From VRUE01 sp963837735 (lineage in GTDB: Bacteria > Actinomycetota > Thermoleophilia > Solirubrobacterales > 70-9): DNA of 64,000 nt. Position 1 is the stretch's first letter, and every line of letters begins with the position of its first letter. Below the pieces are notes generated by a model. It had not been told where the DNA came from. It made no database searches and was given only the letters and a program-made list of their open reading frames with translations. Where the stretch lies: assembly GCA_963837735.1 (NCBI GenBank), contig CAWIOM010000017.1:62001-126000 (forward strand). Direction: 5' to 3'. Shown here one piece after another: positions 24,524 through 32,517 of the stretch. Made by a program: the position numbers and the translations under genes.

Positions 24524-25710
24524 GCGCGGTGGCCGAGGAGCCCGCCTTCCGTCCCGGCATCGCCTTTGCCGGGGTCTTCGCCGTCACCTTCTGCGGGCTG
24601 CTCGCGGTCGGCGCCGTGCTGCCGGTCCTGCCCCGCTACGTCCACGGGCCGCTGGAGAGCGGCAACGTCGCGGTCGGCATCGTCGTCGGCTCCTACGCGG
24701 CCACGGGGCTGCTCCTGCGGCCTGTGGCCGGGCGCTTCGCCGACCGCCGCGGGCGCAAGCCGACGGTCCTCGTCGGCTCGCTGCTCGTCGCCGTCGCCGG
24801 CTTCCTCTACCTGCTGCCGCTCGGCGTCGCCGGCCTGATCGGGGCGCGGCTCGTGCTCGGCGCCGGCGAGGGCACGGTCTTCACGGCCGGCTCCGCCTGG
24901 ATCATCGACCTCGCGCCCGCGGACCGGCGCGGCCGTGTGATCGGCCTCTACGGGCTGGCGGTCTGGTCGGGCCTCAGCGTCGGCCCGCTGATCGGCGAGC
25001 TCCTCCTGCACGCCGCCGGCTACACGGCGGTCTGGGTCTTCGCCGGCGCCGTGCCGCTGGCCGGCGCGGCGATCGCCCTGCGGGTCCCGGATCCCTACCG
25101 CCCCCACCCCTCGCTCGAGGAAGAACACCACCCGCTGATCGCGCGCGAGGCGGTGCGGCCCGGCGCGGCGCTGGCGCTCGGCTCGATCGGCTACGCCTGC
25201 GTCGCCGCTTTCGTCGTCCTCCATCTCGACGCGCGCGGCGTCGGCCACGGCGCCGCCGTCTTCGGCGCCTTCGCGACGATGGTCGTCCTCACCCGGCTCG
25301 TCGCCGGCGACCTGCCCGACCGGGTCGGGCCGGCGCGCGTGGCGACGGGGGCGGCCCTGGTCGAGGCCGTCGGGCTGGTCACGATCGGCGTCGCCCAGAG
25401 CCTGCCAATCGCGATCGCCGGCGCGCTGGCGATGGGCACCGCCTTCTCCCTGCTCTACCCCTCGCTCTCGCTGATCGTCGTCGAACGCATCCCCGAGACC
25501 CGGCGCGGCGCGGCGCTCGGCACCTTCACCGCCTTCTTCGATGCCGGCGTCGGGCTGGGGGCGCCGCTCGCCGGCGCCGCCGCGGCGCTGACCAGCTACG
25601 AGGGGGCCTTCCTGCTCTCGGCCGCGATCGCGGTCGTGGCCGCGACGGCGATCGCGCTGGCGATCGCGCCCCGAGGGCGGGCGCAGCTCGCCGCCGACCG
25701 GACCGCCTAG
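24520..25710 (+). CDS. Major facilitator superfamily transporter
   Basis: The 396-residue protein begins at GTG 24520 (overlapping the HAD stop by four bases) and has twelve predicted TM helices. The MFS loop 2-3 signature is present as RFADRRGRKPTVLVGSLLVA, with a motif-C-like stretch GAGEGTVFTAGSAWI in helices 4-5. These features fit a drug/proton antiporter-type exporter (DHA1 grade). The substrate is not inferable. Its stop shares CTAG with the convergent thioesterase stop. Confidence 0.9.
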   Translation: MSAVAEEPAFRPGIAFAGVFAVTFCGLLAVGAVLPVLPRYVHGPLESGNVAVGIVVGSYAATGLLLRPVAGRFADRRGRKPTVLVGSLLVAVAGFLYLLPLGVAGLIGARLVLGAGEGTVFTAGSAWIIDLAPADRRGRVIGLYGLAVWSGLSVGPLIGELLLHAAGYTAVWVFAGAVPLAGAAIALRVPDPYRPHPSLEEEHHPLIAREAVRPGAALALGSIGYACVAAFVVLHLDARGVGHGAAVFGAFATMVVLTRLVAGDLPDRVGPARVATGAALVEAVGLVTIGVAQSLPIAIAGALAMGTAFSLLYPSLSLIVVERIPETRRGAALGTFTAFFDAGVGLGAPLAGAAAALTSYEGAFLLSAAIAVVAATAIALAIAPRGRAQLAADRTA

Positions 25711-26492
25711 CGCCGCTCGGCGAAGAGCAGGGTCTGCACGGCGCGACCGATCCGACCCCTGCCGTCCGAGAGCTCCGACTCGGCGCTGCCGATCCCGGTC
25801 GGGCGCGGGCGGGTGACCGCATCGACACAGACCCACTCGCCCTCGGGCATCCGCTCGAGATGGACCGTCAGGTCGACGTTGATGAACAGGAACCCGCGGT
25901 GGTCGAGGACGGAACTGATCCCGTTGCCGACATCGGCGATCACCAGGGTCCGCTGCAGCGGCGAGGGCTGCTCGCCGGCGACCAGCTCACAGCGCTGGCG
26001 CATCCAGACCTTGGCCGGGCCGGGCTCGAGGAAGCCGCCCTCGAGCGACCGCCACTCCATCGCCGTGTGGTAGCCGGCCTCCTGGCCGGTCTCGAAGAAC
26101 CCGGTCTCCGACCCCTGGTCGGGGCCCGGGAGCGGGTCGCCGAGGTCGGTGATCCCGGCGGGCAGGTCGAGATGCGAGGTGCGGATCCGCCAGCCCCTGG
26201 CCCGAATCAGCTCATTCTCGCCGTCGCTCAACGAGGCCTCGAACATCTGCACGCGCCTCCCAGGGCGCACGACTCGCGCCTCGACCGTAACCGGGCCGAT
26301 CGGCAGCGGGCGGAGGATCTCGAAGGTGATCCGACCGACCTGGAACTCGTCTGCTTCGTCGAGCCCCTCGATCTCTCGGCCGATCAGCGCCGAGGGCGGC
26401 CCGGCATGCTGCGAGCCCGGGTCCCAGGGTCCGCGGGTCAGCTCGGTGGCGCGGAAGCCGTCGCCGTCGGGCTCGTAGAAGGCGCCTGCCAC
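25707..26492 (-). CDS. Thioesterase-superfamily (acyl-CoA thioesterase, TesB-like double hot-dog) protein
   Basis: The 261-residue protein contains two hot-dog halves. The N-terminal half has GPPSALIGREIE, FQVGRITFEILRPLPIGPVT and RPGRRVQMFEASLSDGENEL. The C-terminal half has VIADVGNGISSVLDHRGFLF and the closing VDAVTRPRPTGIGSAESELS. GIGSAESEL followed by Asp-Gly-Arg-Gly is a characteristic ending of actinobacterial thioesterase-family proteins. The likely role is hydrolysis of acyl-CoA in lipid turnover; specificity is not visible. The start is GTG 26492. Confidence 0.85.
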   Translation of the reverse strand: MAGAFYEPDGDGFRATELTRGPWDPGSQHAGPPSALIGREIEGLDEADEFQVGRITFEILRPLPIGPVTVEARVVRPGRRVQMFEASLSDGENELIRARGWRIRTSHLDLPAGITDLGDPLPGPDQGSETGFFETGQEAGYHTAMEWRSLEGGFLEPGPAKVWMRQRCELVAGEQPSPLQRTLVIADVGNGISSVLDHRGFLFINVDLTVHLERMPEGEWVCVDAVTRPRPTGIGSAESELSDGRGRIGRAVQTLLFAERR

Positions 26493-26518
26493 GCCGCCAT
26501 CCTACGTTCCCCGAGCTT

Positions 26519-26532
26519 GGCCCGTGCGGGCC
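26519..26532. terminator. Short GC hairpin downstream of the CAP-domain gene
   Basis: GGCCCG (26519-26524) and CGGGCC (26527-26532) form a perfect 6-bp stem in the 58-base gap after the CAP gene and before the thioesterase. It lacks a U-tract and is weak evidence for termination. Confidence 0.35.
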
Positions 26533-26550
26533 GCGGAACGCCCGGCGCCC

Positions 26551-27144
26551 TCAGCAGCGCAGGCCGAACTGCTGGGTCCAGACATGGGCGCCGCCATAGC
26601 CCTCGAGGCCGCCGACGCGCAGCGCGATCCCGATCTGGCCATAGGCGCCGAGGATGTTCTCCCGGTGCCCGCTCGAGTGCATCCAGGCGCTGAAGATCGA
26701 GCGCACGGTTCCGTAGTCGCCGGTGCCCCAGGCGATGTTCTCGCCGGCCCGCCAGCAGGGCGCCGGGATGTACCCGACGCGCTGCATCCAGAAGGTGAAG
26801 TCGCGACCGCAGGCTTCATGGCTGAAGCTGTCGCAGCGGATGATGTCGCCCGACTTGTGCCCCGCGGATCGGTTCAACTCGGCGAAGTCGTCGAGCTGCC
26901 CGAGGCCGTGATCGCGGCGGACTTCGTTGGTGAGGCAGAGCATCGCCTGCTCCTGGACGTCGATCGGCGCGTTCAGGTCTTCGGCACCCGGACAGGTGCC
27001 ATCGGACTCCGGGCCGGAGCTGCGGGCCTTGGCGGAGCCATGGGCGATCCATGAATCGCTGACCGAGACCGCGCGGGCCTGGGCCAGAGCGGGGAGGCAG
27101 AGCAGTCCGGTCGCCACGACGGCGATTGCGAGGGAACGACGCAT
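26551..27144 (-). CDS. Secreted CAP/SCP-domain protein
   Basis: The 197-residue protein has a cleavable signal peptide (RRSLAIAVVATGLLCLPALA, site near residue 23). The CAP domain has NEVRRDHGLGQLDDFAELNR, the His in AGHKSGDIIRC, ENIAWGTGDYGTVRSIFSAW and HSSGHRENILGAYGQIGIAL. The paired His and Glu residues form the CAP cavity. Six Cys in the exported part could make disulfides. Bacterial CAP proteins of this type (YkwD-like) are extracellular; function is poorly known, with lipid binding or peptidase-like roles proposed. It is divergent to msrB. Confidence 0.9.
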   Translation of the reverse strand: MRRSLAIAVVATGLLCLPALAQARAVSVSDSWIAHGSAKARSSGPESDGTCPGAEDLNAPIDVQEQAMLCLTNEVRRDHGLGQLDDFAELNRSAGHKSGDIIRCDSFSHEACGRDFTFWMQRVGYIPAPCWRAGENIAWGTGDYGTVRSIFSAWMHSSGHRENILGAYGQIGIALRVGGLEGYGGAHVWTQQFGLRC

Positions 27145-27256
27145 GCACCTGTTGTCGCCAACCTGTTCCGGCTCTTTTAGTTCTGGGCGGGACCTGGACG
27201 GACGTTCGACCGAGCCCCTCGACGGAGGGACTGGACACGTTCTTTAATCTGGATGT

Positions 27257-27655
27257 ATGCCTAAGACCGAGAAGTCAGACCAGGAATGGCGAGAGCAGCT
27301 CTCGCCCGAGCAGTACGAGGTGACGCGCAAGGCGGGGACGGAGCGTGCCTTCACGGGCCCGTACGTCGACGAGAAGGCCGAGGGCATGTACCGATGCGCC
27401 TGCTGTGGCGAGGAGCTCTTTTCCTCGGACACGAAGTTCGACTCGGGAACCGGCTGGCCGAGCTTCACCGAGCCGGCCAATCTGGAGCACGTCGAGCTGC
27501 GCCCGGACAACAGCCTCTTGATGAAGCGCACCGAGGTCGTCTGCAAGAGCTGCGATGCCCACCTCGGCCACGTCTTCGACGACGGGCCCGCCGATCGCGG
27601 CGGTCAGCGCTACTGCATCAACGGCTGCGCCCTGAACCTGGACAAGAAGGAGTAG
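27257..27655 (+). CDS. msrB: Peptide-methionine (R)-S-oxide reductase
   Basis: The 132-residue repair enzyme reduces methionine-R-sulfoxide in proteins. It has the two zinc-binding CxxC pairs (YRCACCGEEL and EVVCKSCDAH), the substrate block KFDSGTGWPSFTEP, LGHVFDDGP and the catalytic GQRYCINGCALNL. The nucleophile is the Cys of RYC. The resolving Cys often found before GWP is absent (SGTGWP). The Cys in NGCAL, where many family members have NSAAL, might instead resolve the sulfenate. The ATG at 27257 is preceded by an AT-rich TTTAAT that may be a -10 element. Confidence 0.96.
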   Translation: MPKTEKSDQEWREQLSPEQYEVTRKAGTERAFTGPYVDEKAEGMYRCACCGEELFSSDTKFDSGTGWPSFTEPANLEHVELRPDNSLLMKRTEVVCKSCDAHLGHVFDDGPADRGGQRYCINGCALNLDKKE

Positions 27656-27662
27656 CGGCGGG

Positions 27663-28313
27663 CTAGACGCCGCCGCCGGCGCCTAGGTAGCTGAAGCGGA
27701 CCGCGAGGGCGACCGCCTCGGTGCGGGTGTCGACCTCGAGCTTGGCGATCGCGTTGCGGACGTGGGTGTGGACGGTTGCCGGGCTCAGCTGCAGGCGCTC
27801 GGCGATCTCTTTGACCCGCAGGCCCTCGGCGAGAAGCTCGAGGATCTGGCGCTCGCGGGGCGAGAGGTCGAGGAGTTTCTCCACCTCGGAGGGCTTGCCG
27901 CCGGCGAAGTCTCCGCCGAGGAAGGTGCCGCCGCCCGTCACCGCTTTGACCGCGCGGGCGATGTCCTCGGCGGGCGCCGACTTGAGCACGTAGCCGGAGG
28001 CGCCGGCGCGCAGGGCGAGGGCGAGCAGGTCCGGTTGGGCATGGGCGGTGAAGATGATCACCTTGGTCCGGGGGCGGACCTTGAGCACCTCCTTCGTCGC
28101 CTCGATCCCATCGCGTTTCGGCAGCTCGACATCGATTATCAGGACATCCGGCTCGAGCTCTTTGACCACGTCGACGACGTCGCGGCCGTCCCCGGCCTCG
28201 CCGACGATGTCGAGGACCTGAGAGCTTGCCATCCTCGCCTTGATCGCCTCGCGGACGATCTCGTGGTCGTCGCAGAGGACGACTCGTTTTGCTTCCCGCA
28301 CACTGCTGTTCAT
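27663..28313 (-). CDS. NarL/LuxR-family response regulator
   Basis: The 216-residue protein has a receiver domain (VVLCDDHEIVREAI; phospho-acceptor Asp in DVLIIDVELPKRDG; Thr in IIFTAHAQ; Lys in GYVLKSAPAEDI). A LuxR-type HTH follows (DLSPRERQILELLAEGLRVK, then LSPATVHTHVRNAIAKLEV). No histidine kinase is adjacent. The gene overlaps serS by four bases (ATGA) on the same strand, so expression is tied to the seryl-tRNA synthetase transcript. The kinase partner and targets are unknown. Confidence 0.93.
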   Translation of the reverse strand: MNSSVREAKRVVLCDDHEIVREAIKARMASSQVLDIVGEAGDGRDVVDVVKELEPDVLIIDVELPKRDGIEATKEVLKVRPRTKVIIFTAHAQPDLLALALRAGASGYVLKSAPAEDIARAVKAVTGGGTFLGGDFAGGKPSEVEKLLDLSPRERQILELLAEGLRVKEIAERLQLSPATVHTHVRNAIAKLEVDTRTEAVALAVRFSYLGAGGGV

Positions 28314-29587
28314 GTTTGCCTCGGGCCGATCTTCTCAGGCGCGCCGTAAGAATGCAAAATACTGGGTAGGGTGAACCCGCCGTCTCGCTCCTGGCGGTTC
28401 TCGATCAGGGCGATCATCGTACGGCCCACGGCTACGGCCGTCCCGTTCAGTGTGTGCACCGCCTGGGCGCCGTCTCCATCGGTCTCCCGATACCTACAAC
28501 TGAGGCGTCGGGCCTGGTAGTCGGTCGTATTCGAGCATGAGGTCAGCTCGCGATATCGCTGCTGGCTCGGAATCCACGCCTCGCAGTCGTACTTCTTCGC
28601 CGCCGGGGCGCCGAGGTCGCCGGCGGCGACGGAGACCACCCGGTAGGGGAGCTCCAGCTCGCTCAGGATCCGCTCCTCGATCGCCAGCAGCCGCTCGTGC
28701 TCCTCGCTTGAGTCCGGCGGGGCGACGAACGAGAACATCTCGACCTTGTCGAACTGGTGGACGCGGAAGATCCCGCGCGTGTCGCGGCCGGCGGCACCGG
28801 CCTCGCGGCGGAAGCACGTAGACAGCCCCGCATAGCGCAGCGGCAGGTCGGCGGCGTCGAGGATCTGGTCGGCGTGCAATCCGGCGAGGGAGACCTCGGA
28901 GGTGCCGACCAGGAACAGGTCGTCCTTGGGGACCTCGTAGATCTGGTCGCGGTCGCCAGGCAGGAAGCCGGTGCCGACGAGGGCGTCTTCGCGGACAAGG
29001 ACGGGCGGCACGACCGGCTCGTGGCCCTCCCCCCGGACCAGCTCGATCGCGAAGCGGACCAGGGCCAGCTCGAGCAGGACGAGGTCGCCCATCACGTAGG
29101 CGAAGCGAGAGCCCGAGAGCCGCGCCGCGGCCTCGATCTCGATCAGCCCCAGCTCGGTGCCGATGTCGAGGTGGTCGCGGGGCTCGAAATCGAAGCTCGG
29201 CACCTCTCCGACCTCGCGGATCGTGACCGCGTCCTCCTCCGTCATGCCGTCGGGGGCCTCGGGGTCGGGCAGGTTGGGGAGCGCGGTCGCGACCCGGTCG
29301 AGCTCCTCCTCGACCTTCGCCAGCTCGGCCTTTCCCGACTCGATCGTCTCCTTCAACCCCTGGACCCGGGCGACGAGGTCGTCGGCCTCCTCGCCCCGCT
29401 GCTTGGCCTCGCCGACCTGCTTGGAGAGCGTCCTGCGCTCCGCCTGGGCGTTCTCGATCTCGGGGAGCAGCTCGCGGCGGCGGGCGTCGAGGGCGAGCAG
29501 CTCGTCGACCCCGCCGTCGGCGCCACGGCGCGCCAGAGCCCGCTTGACCCGCTCGGGGTCGGAGCGGATCAGCCTCAGGTCAAGCAT
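28310..29587 (-). CDS. serS: Seryl-tRNA synthetase
   Basis: The 425-residue class II synthetase charges tRNA-Ser. The N-terminal long-helix coiled-coil arm that grips the tRNA variable loop spans about residues 25-100 (LPEIENAQAERRTLSKQVGE). Motif 2 is in LRYAGLSTCFRREAGAAGRD, and motif 3 in LNGTAVAVGRTMIALIENRQ. The serine-binding VGTSEVSLAGLHADQI is present. Length matches bacterial SerRS, and the frame is intact. It is followed by a response regulator with overlapping ATGA and lies 12 bases after the cytochrome c gene's stop. Confidence 0.97.
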   Translation of the reverse strand: MLDLRLIRSDPERVKRALARRGADGGVDELLALDARRRELLPEIENAQAERRTLSKQVGEAKQRGEEADDLVARVQGLKETIESGKAELAKVEEELDRVATALPNLPDPEAPDGMTEEDAVTIREVGEVPSFDFEPRDHLDIGTELGLIEIEAAARLSGSRFAYVMGDLVLLELALVRFAIELVRGEGHEPVVPPVLVREDALVGTGFLPGDRDQIYEVPKDDLFLVGTSEVSLAGLHADQILDAADLPLRYAGLSTCFRREAGAAGRDTRGIFRVHQFDKVEMFSFVAPPDSSEEHERLLAIEERILSELELPYRVVSVAAGDLGAPAAKKYDCEAWIPSQQRYRELTSCSNTTDYQARRLSCRYRETDGDGAQAVHTLNGTAVAVGRTMIALIENRQERDGGFTLPSILHSYGAPEKIGPRQT

Positions 29588-29599
29588 CGGTGCCCGATG

Positions 29600-29998
29600 T
29601 CAGGGAGATTCTTTGCTGGGCCGGGCGGATTCGTCGGCTTCGCCGCCCGCGTATTCGGCGACGAACCGGGCGACGGCCTTCGCCTCGTCGCCGACGACGA
29701 TGTTCTGGGGCATGATCGCCCCGGAGAAGCCGCCGTTCTGGATCGCGAAGAGGGCATCGTCGTAGGTCTCGGTTCGCTGGTTCAGGTTCGGGCCCTGGGT
29801 GCGCTCGCCCCTGTTGCCGGTTCCCTGCGTCCCGGCCGCGGCCAGGGTGTGGCAGCCGGAGCAGTGCGTGGCGAAGAGGACGGCCCCGTTGTAGTCGGGA
29901 TCGTCCTTGGACACCGAGATGTCCTGCTTGCCGAAGCCGCAGGCCAGAAGGCCGAAAGCCGCGGCAGCCGCCAGAGCTGTGACTAGGGCTGGTCGCAC
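29600..29998 (-). CDS. Cytochrome c-type lipoprotein
   Basis: From GTG 29998 the 132-residue protein has a signal peptide ending in a lipobox (AAAFGLLACGFGKQD), so it should be lipid-anchored outside the membrane. The heme site CSGCH lies in FATHCSGCHTLAAAGTQG. A distal Met ligand is likely in GGFSGAIMPQNIVVGDEA. It is a single-heme class I cytochrome c, perhaps passing electrons to a terminal oxidase. It precedes serS on the same strand and is divergent to a flavin reductase gene. Confidence 0.9.
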   Translation of the reverse strand: MRPALVTALAAAAAFGLLACGFGKQDISVSKDDPDYNGAVLFATHCSGCHTLAAAGTQGTGNRGERTQGPNLNQRTETYDDALFAIQNGGFSGAIMPQNIVVGDEAKAVARFVAEYAGGEADESARPSKESP

Positions 29999-30053
29999 GC
30001 GGCGCGCATCATATTGTCTGGACTCGATGGTCGCCCCCCGAGCCACCGACGCC

Positions 30054-30530
30054 ATGAGCGCGCCCGACCCGGCCGACTTCCGCGCGGCGATGGGAATGCT
30101 GCCCACTGCGGTCACCGTCGTCGCCGCCCTGGGGCCCGAGGGACCGGCGGGGGCGACGGCAAATGCGGTCTGCTCGCTCTCGATCGAGCCGACGCTGATG
30201 CTCGCCTGCCTGGACCGCGGCTCCCGTACCCTGCTCGCCGTGCAGGCGGCCAATCGGTTCGGCGTCAGCGTCCTCCACGACGGCCAGGAGGAGATCGCCC
30301 GCGCCTTTGCCACCAAGGCGCCCGTCGCCGAGAAGTGGGAGGGCGTCGGCTGGAGCGAGCGCCAGGGCGTGCCGGCGATCGACGGCGCCCTCGTCTTCGT
30401 CGCCTGCGACCTGCGCGACGTGATCGCCGGCGGCGACCACGTGATCGTCACCGGCGCCGTCGCTTCCCTGGAGACCGCCGACGGCACTCCGCTCGTCTTC
30501 CACGGCGGCGAGTACCGTCCGCTCGGCTGA
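30054..30530 (+). CDS. Flavin reductase family protein (HpaC-like)
   Basis: From ATG 30054 the 158-residue protein begins DPADFRAAMGMLPTAVTVVA. It has the flavin-binding ATANAVCSLSIEPTLMLACL, SRTLLAVQAANRFGVSVLH and HVIVTGAVASLETADGTPLV, with a closing FHGGEYRPL typical of FMN-binding split-barrel flavin reductases. These supply reduced FMN/FAD to partner monooxygenases; none is adjacent. An alternative ATG at 30027 would add nine residues. Neither start has a clear ribosome site, so a short-leader transcript is possible. Confidence 0.9.
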   Translation: MSAPDPADFRAAMGMLPTAVTVVAALGPEGPAGATANAVCSLSIEPTLMLACLDRGSRTLLAVQAANRFGVSVLHDGQEEIARAFATKAPVAEKWEGVGWSERQGVPAIDGALVFVACDLRDVIAGGDHVIVTGAVASLETADGTPLVFHGGEYRPLG

Positions 30531-30642
30531 TCGCGCCGATCGAGCAGATGAAGGCGATCTGGGCGCCGCCGACGGTCAGATCGCTGACCCCGAGGCCGGC
30601 ATGATCGAGCAGGGCGCAGCCTGACGATGTAAGACTTGAGCG

Positions 30643-31089
30643 ATGGAGTCGACGCACTTCCAGGAGCCGGGCTGGTTCACGAAGAACGTCTTCAACCGGC
30701 TCGTCGCGGGCCTTACGCGGCTCGGGTTGCCGCTCGCCGGCTCACGGGTCCTCGAAGTCAAGGGCCGCAAGAGCGGCGAGTGGCGGAAAACGCCGGTCAA
30801 CCCGCTTCCCTTCGACGGCGAGCGCTATCTCGTCGCGCCGCGCGGGCATACGCAGTGGGTCCGCAACATGCGGGCCGCCGGCGGCGGCCGGCTCGTGATC
30901 CGGGGACGGACCGAGGAGTTCCGCGCCGCCGAGGTCGCCGATGCCGACAAGGCGCCCATCCTGCGCGCCTACCTGGAGAAATGGAAGTGGGAGGTCGGCG
31001 CCTTCTTCGCCGGCGTCGGCCCCGACGCCTCCGACGAGGAGCTGCTCCGGATCGCTCCCGACCACCCGGTCTTCCAGATCTCGCAGTAG
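30643..31089 (+). CDS. Nitroreductase/quinone reductase family (F420-dependent, Ddn-like) protein
   Basis: The 148-residue split-barrel protein carries the family block LEVKGRKSGEWRKTPVNPL and GERYLVAPRGHTQWVRNMRA, followed by GRLVIRGRTEEFRAAEV. This is the layout of actinobacterial deazaflavin (F420)-dependent reductases such as Ddn. Such enzymes reduce quinones or nitro compounds with F420H2. F420 use is a family inference. The gene lies 12 bases before a small membrane-protein gene on the same strand. Confidence 0.87.
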   Translation: MESTHFQEPGWFTKNVFNRLVAGLTRLGLPLAGSRVLEVKGRKSGEWRKTPVNPLPFDGERYLVAPRGHTQWVRNMRAAGGGRLVIRGRTEEFRAAEVADADKAPILRAYLEKWKWEVGAFFAGVGPDASDEELLRIAPDHPVFQISQ

Positions 31090-31101
31090 AGTCCGGCCGC
31101 G

Positions 31102-31539
31102 ATGGAGGCGGCAACGGCACCTCGCCAGGGGCAGTGGACCTTCGCTCAGTGGGCCGTCGTCATCGTCATCTCCCTGCAGCTGCTCTGGGCGCTGGCCGGC
31201 CTGATCGCCGAGCCGAGCTTCGACTTCGGCGACAACGCCGTCACCGAGAGGGTCCTCGGCGTCGACTTCAACGGCGTGCACGCCCTCTCGGGCTTTCTCC
31301 TCTTCCTCCCCGGCTACTACTTCGCGACGCGGCCGAAGTGGGCCGTCTACTACTCGGTCTACGTCGCCGTCGCCCTCTGGGCGACCGGGATCTGGGCGAT
31401 GTTCGACCAACAGCCCGCGTACGTCTTCACCTTCCCGAACAACCAGGCCGACGGCTGGTTCCATCTCGCCACCGGCACCCTCTTCGCCCTCATAGCCCTG
31501 ATCCAGGTCACCCGCGACCGCGGCAAGCTCGGCGACTGA
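31102..31539 (+). CDS. DUF4383-like membrane protein
   Basis: The 145-residue protein has four TM helices (about 16-36, 55-72, 80-100 and 120-138). The conserved features FNGVHALSGFLLFLPGYYFA and NNQADGWFHLATGTLFALIA recall the DUF4383 family of small actinobacterial membrane proteins of unknown role. It follows the F420-type reductase gene by 12 bases and is probably co-transcribed. A strong palindrome starts at its stop codon. Confidence 0.75.
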   Translation: MEAATAPRQGQWTFAQWAVVIVISLQLLWALAGLIAEPSFDFGDNAVTERVLGVDFNGVHALSGFLLFLPGYYFATRPKWAVYYSVYVAVALWATGIWAMFDQQPAYVFTFPNNQADGWFHLATGTLFALIALIQVTRDRGKLGD

Positions 31540-31596
31540 CCGCCGAGTGATGCATTTGGCGGGTCCATGGAGGGCCCCGAATGCATCACTCGGCGG
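31540..31596. terminator. Long palindrome, likely bidirectional terminator (repeat type A)
   Basis: CCGCCGAGTGATGCATT (31540-31556) and AATGCATCACTCGGCGG (31580-31596) form a perfect 17-bp stem. The 23-base interior contains GGGTCCATGGAGGGCCCC. The element fills the gap between two convergent genes exactly. It shares both arm ends and the GGGTCCAT core with 13193-13250. Confidence 0.85.
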
Positions 31597-32031
31597 TTAG
31601 AAGGCGCCGCTGGTGGCGGCGGCGCGCAGGGCTAGGAAGAGGATGACGCCGCAGCCGACGGCCATGATCCCCATCTCGCGGCGGACGATCGCCAGCGCGA
31701 CCGCATGCTGGGCCTCCTCCGAAAGCGACTCCATGTCGATGTCGCGAAGCTCGCGGTCGGCGGCGCCGGTGCGAGCGCCCTCGGCCAGGAAGGAGACGAC
31801 GAGCGGCAGAATCCCGTAGAGGTAGTGGAGGTTGCCGTCGGGTTCATGGCCGGTGAAGACGAGCAGGCCGCCGAGCAGGGCCTGGAGGACGACGGAGGCC
31901 TGGGCGGCGCGGAGCAAATACCAGAAGGGGACCGAGGCCCGGTCCCGGATCCAGGCGATGCCGCCGACGGCGAAGGCGGCGGCGTTGAGGAGGATCAGGG
32001 CGCAACCGACGACGAGGTGGACCTCGGCCAC
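31597..32031 (-). CDS. Small integral membrane protein of unknown function
   Basis: The 144-residue protein (GTG 32031) has four hydrophobic helices (about 5-27, 38-60, 68-85 and 118-138). A short acidic loop follows the third helix (ELRDIDMESLSEEAQHAVAL). I recognise no domain. It is divergent to nuoA, with 97 bases between the starts that hold a perfect palindrome. Whether it is functionally linked to complex I is unknown. Confidence 0.75.
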   Translation of the reverse strand: MAEVHLVVGCALILLNAAAFAVGGIAWIRDRASVPFWYLLRAAQASVVLQALLGGLLVFTGHEPDGNLHYLYGILPLVVSFLAEGARTGAADRELRDIDMESLSEEAQHAVALAIVRREMGIMAVGCGVILFLALRAAATSGAF

Positions 32032-32057
32032 TCTATTTCCTCCTACAAGGGTCGGGA

Positions 32058-32117
32058 TTCCGCATCCTGATGCGGAAAATCACTATGTAGCAAGTTGTCA
32101 CAAGGTGGGTGTATAAC
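32058..32117 (+). promoter_or_regulatory. Upstream region of the nuo operon
   Basis: TTCCGCAT (32058-32065) and ATGCGGAA (32070-32077) make a perfect 8-bp palindrome. A -10-like TATAAC lies at 32112-32117, only 12 bases before the nuoA GTG at 32129, and there is no Shine-Dalgarno. This fits a nearly leaderless transcript. The palindrome is a candidate operator for the operon or for the divergent membrane-protein gene. Confidence 0.5.
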
Positions 32118-32128
32118 GGGTCTCACCA

Positions 32129-32506
32129 GTGCTGAAGTCCTACCTGCCGATTCTCGTCTTCGCCTTCCTCGGCCTCGCTGTCGGGGGGGCCTTGGTGATG
32201 CTCAACCACGTGATCGGGCCGCGGCGCTCGCGTGGCCTGACCGCGGCGGAGAAGCGCCAGGGACAGGCATACGAGTCGGGGATCCCGGTCGAGCCCGCAC
32301 ACAACCTGCGCTTCGGGGTCAGCTTCTACCTGATCGCGATGCTCTTCATCCTCTTCGACATCGAGGTCGTCTTCCTCTACCCCGTGGGGGTCATCCTCAA
32401 GGGAGCCGACAGCGTCTTCGTGCTCGGCGAGCTCGTCACTTTCGTTGCCCTGTTGATGGTCGCCTTCGTCTACGTCTGGCGAAAGGGTGCGCTGAATTGG
32501 AGGTAG
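32129..32506 (+). CDS. nuoA: NADH-quinone oxidoreductase subunit A
   Basis: The 125-residue membrane subunit has three TM helices and the family blocks YESGIPVEPAHNLRFGVSFY and LFDIEVVFLYPVGVIL. It is the first gene of a complete nuo operon in canonical A-to-N order. It starts at GTG 32129 and ends with a TAG inside the GGAGGTAG that serves as ribosome site for nuoB. In complex I, NuoA lies at the membrane-arm/quinone-module interface. Confidence 0.97.
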   Translation: MLKSYLPILVFAFLGLAVGGALVMLNHVIGPRRSRGLTAAEKRQGQAYESGIPVEPAHNLRFGVSFYLIAMLFILFDIEVVFLYPVGVILKGADSVFVLGELVTFVALLMVAFVYVWRKGALNWR

Positions 32507-32517
32507 AGCGCCAGACG

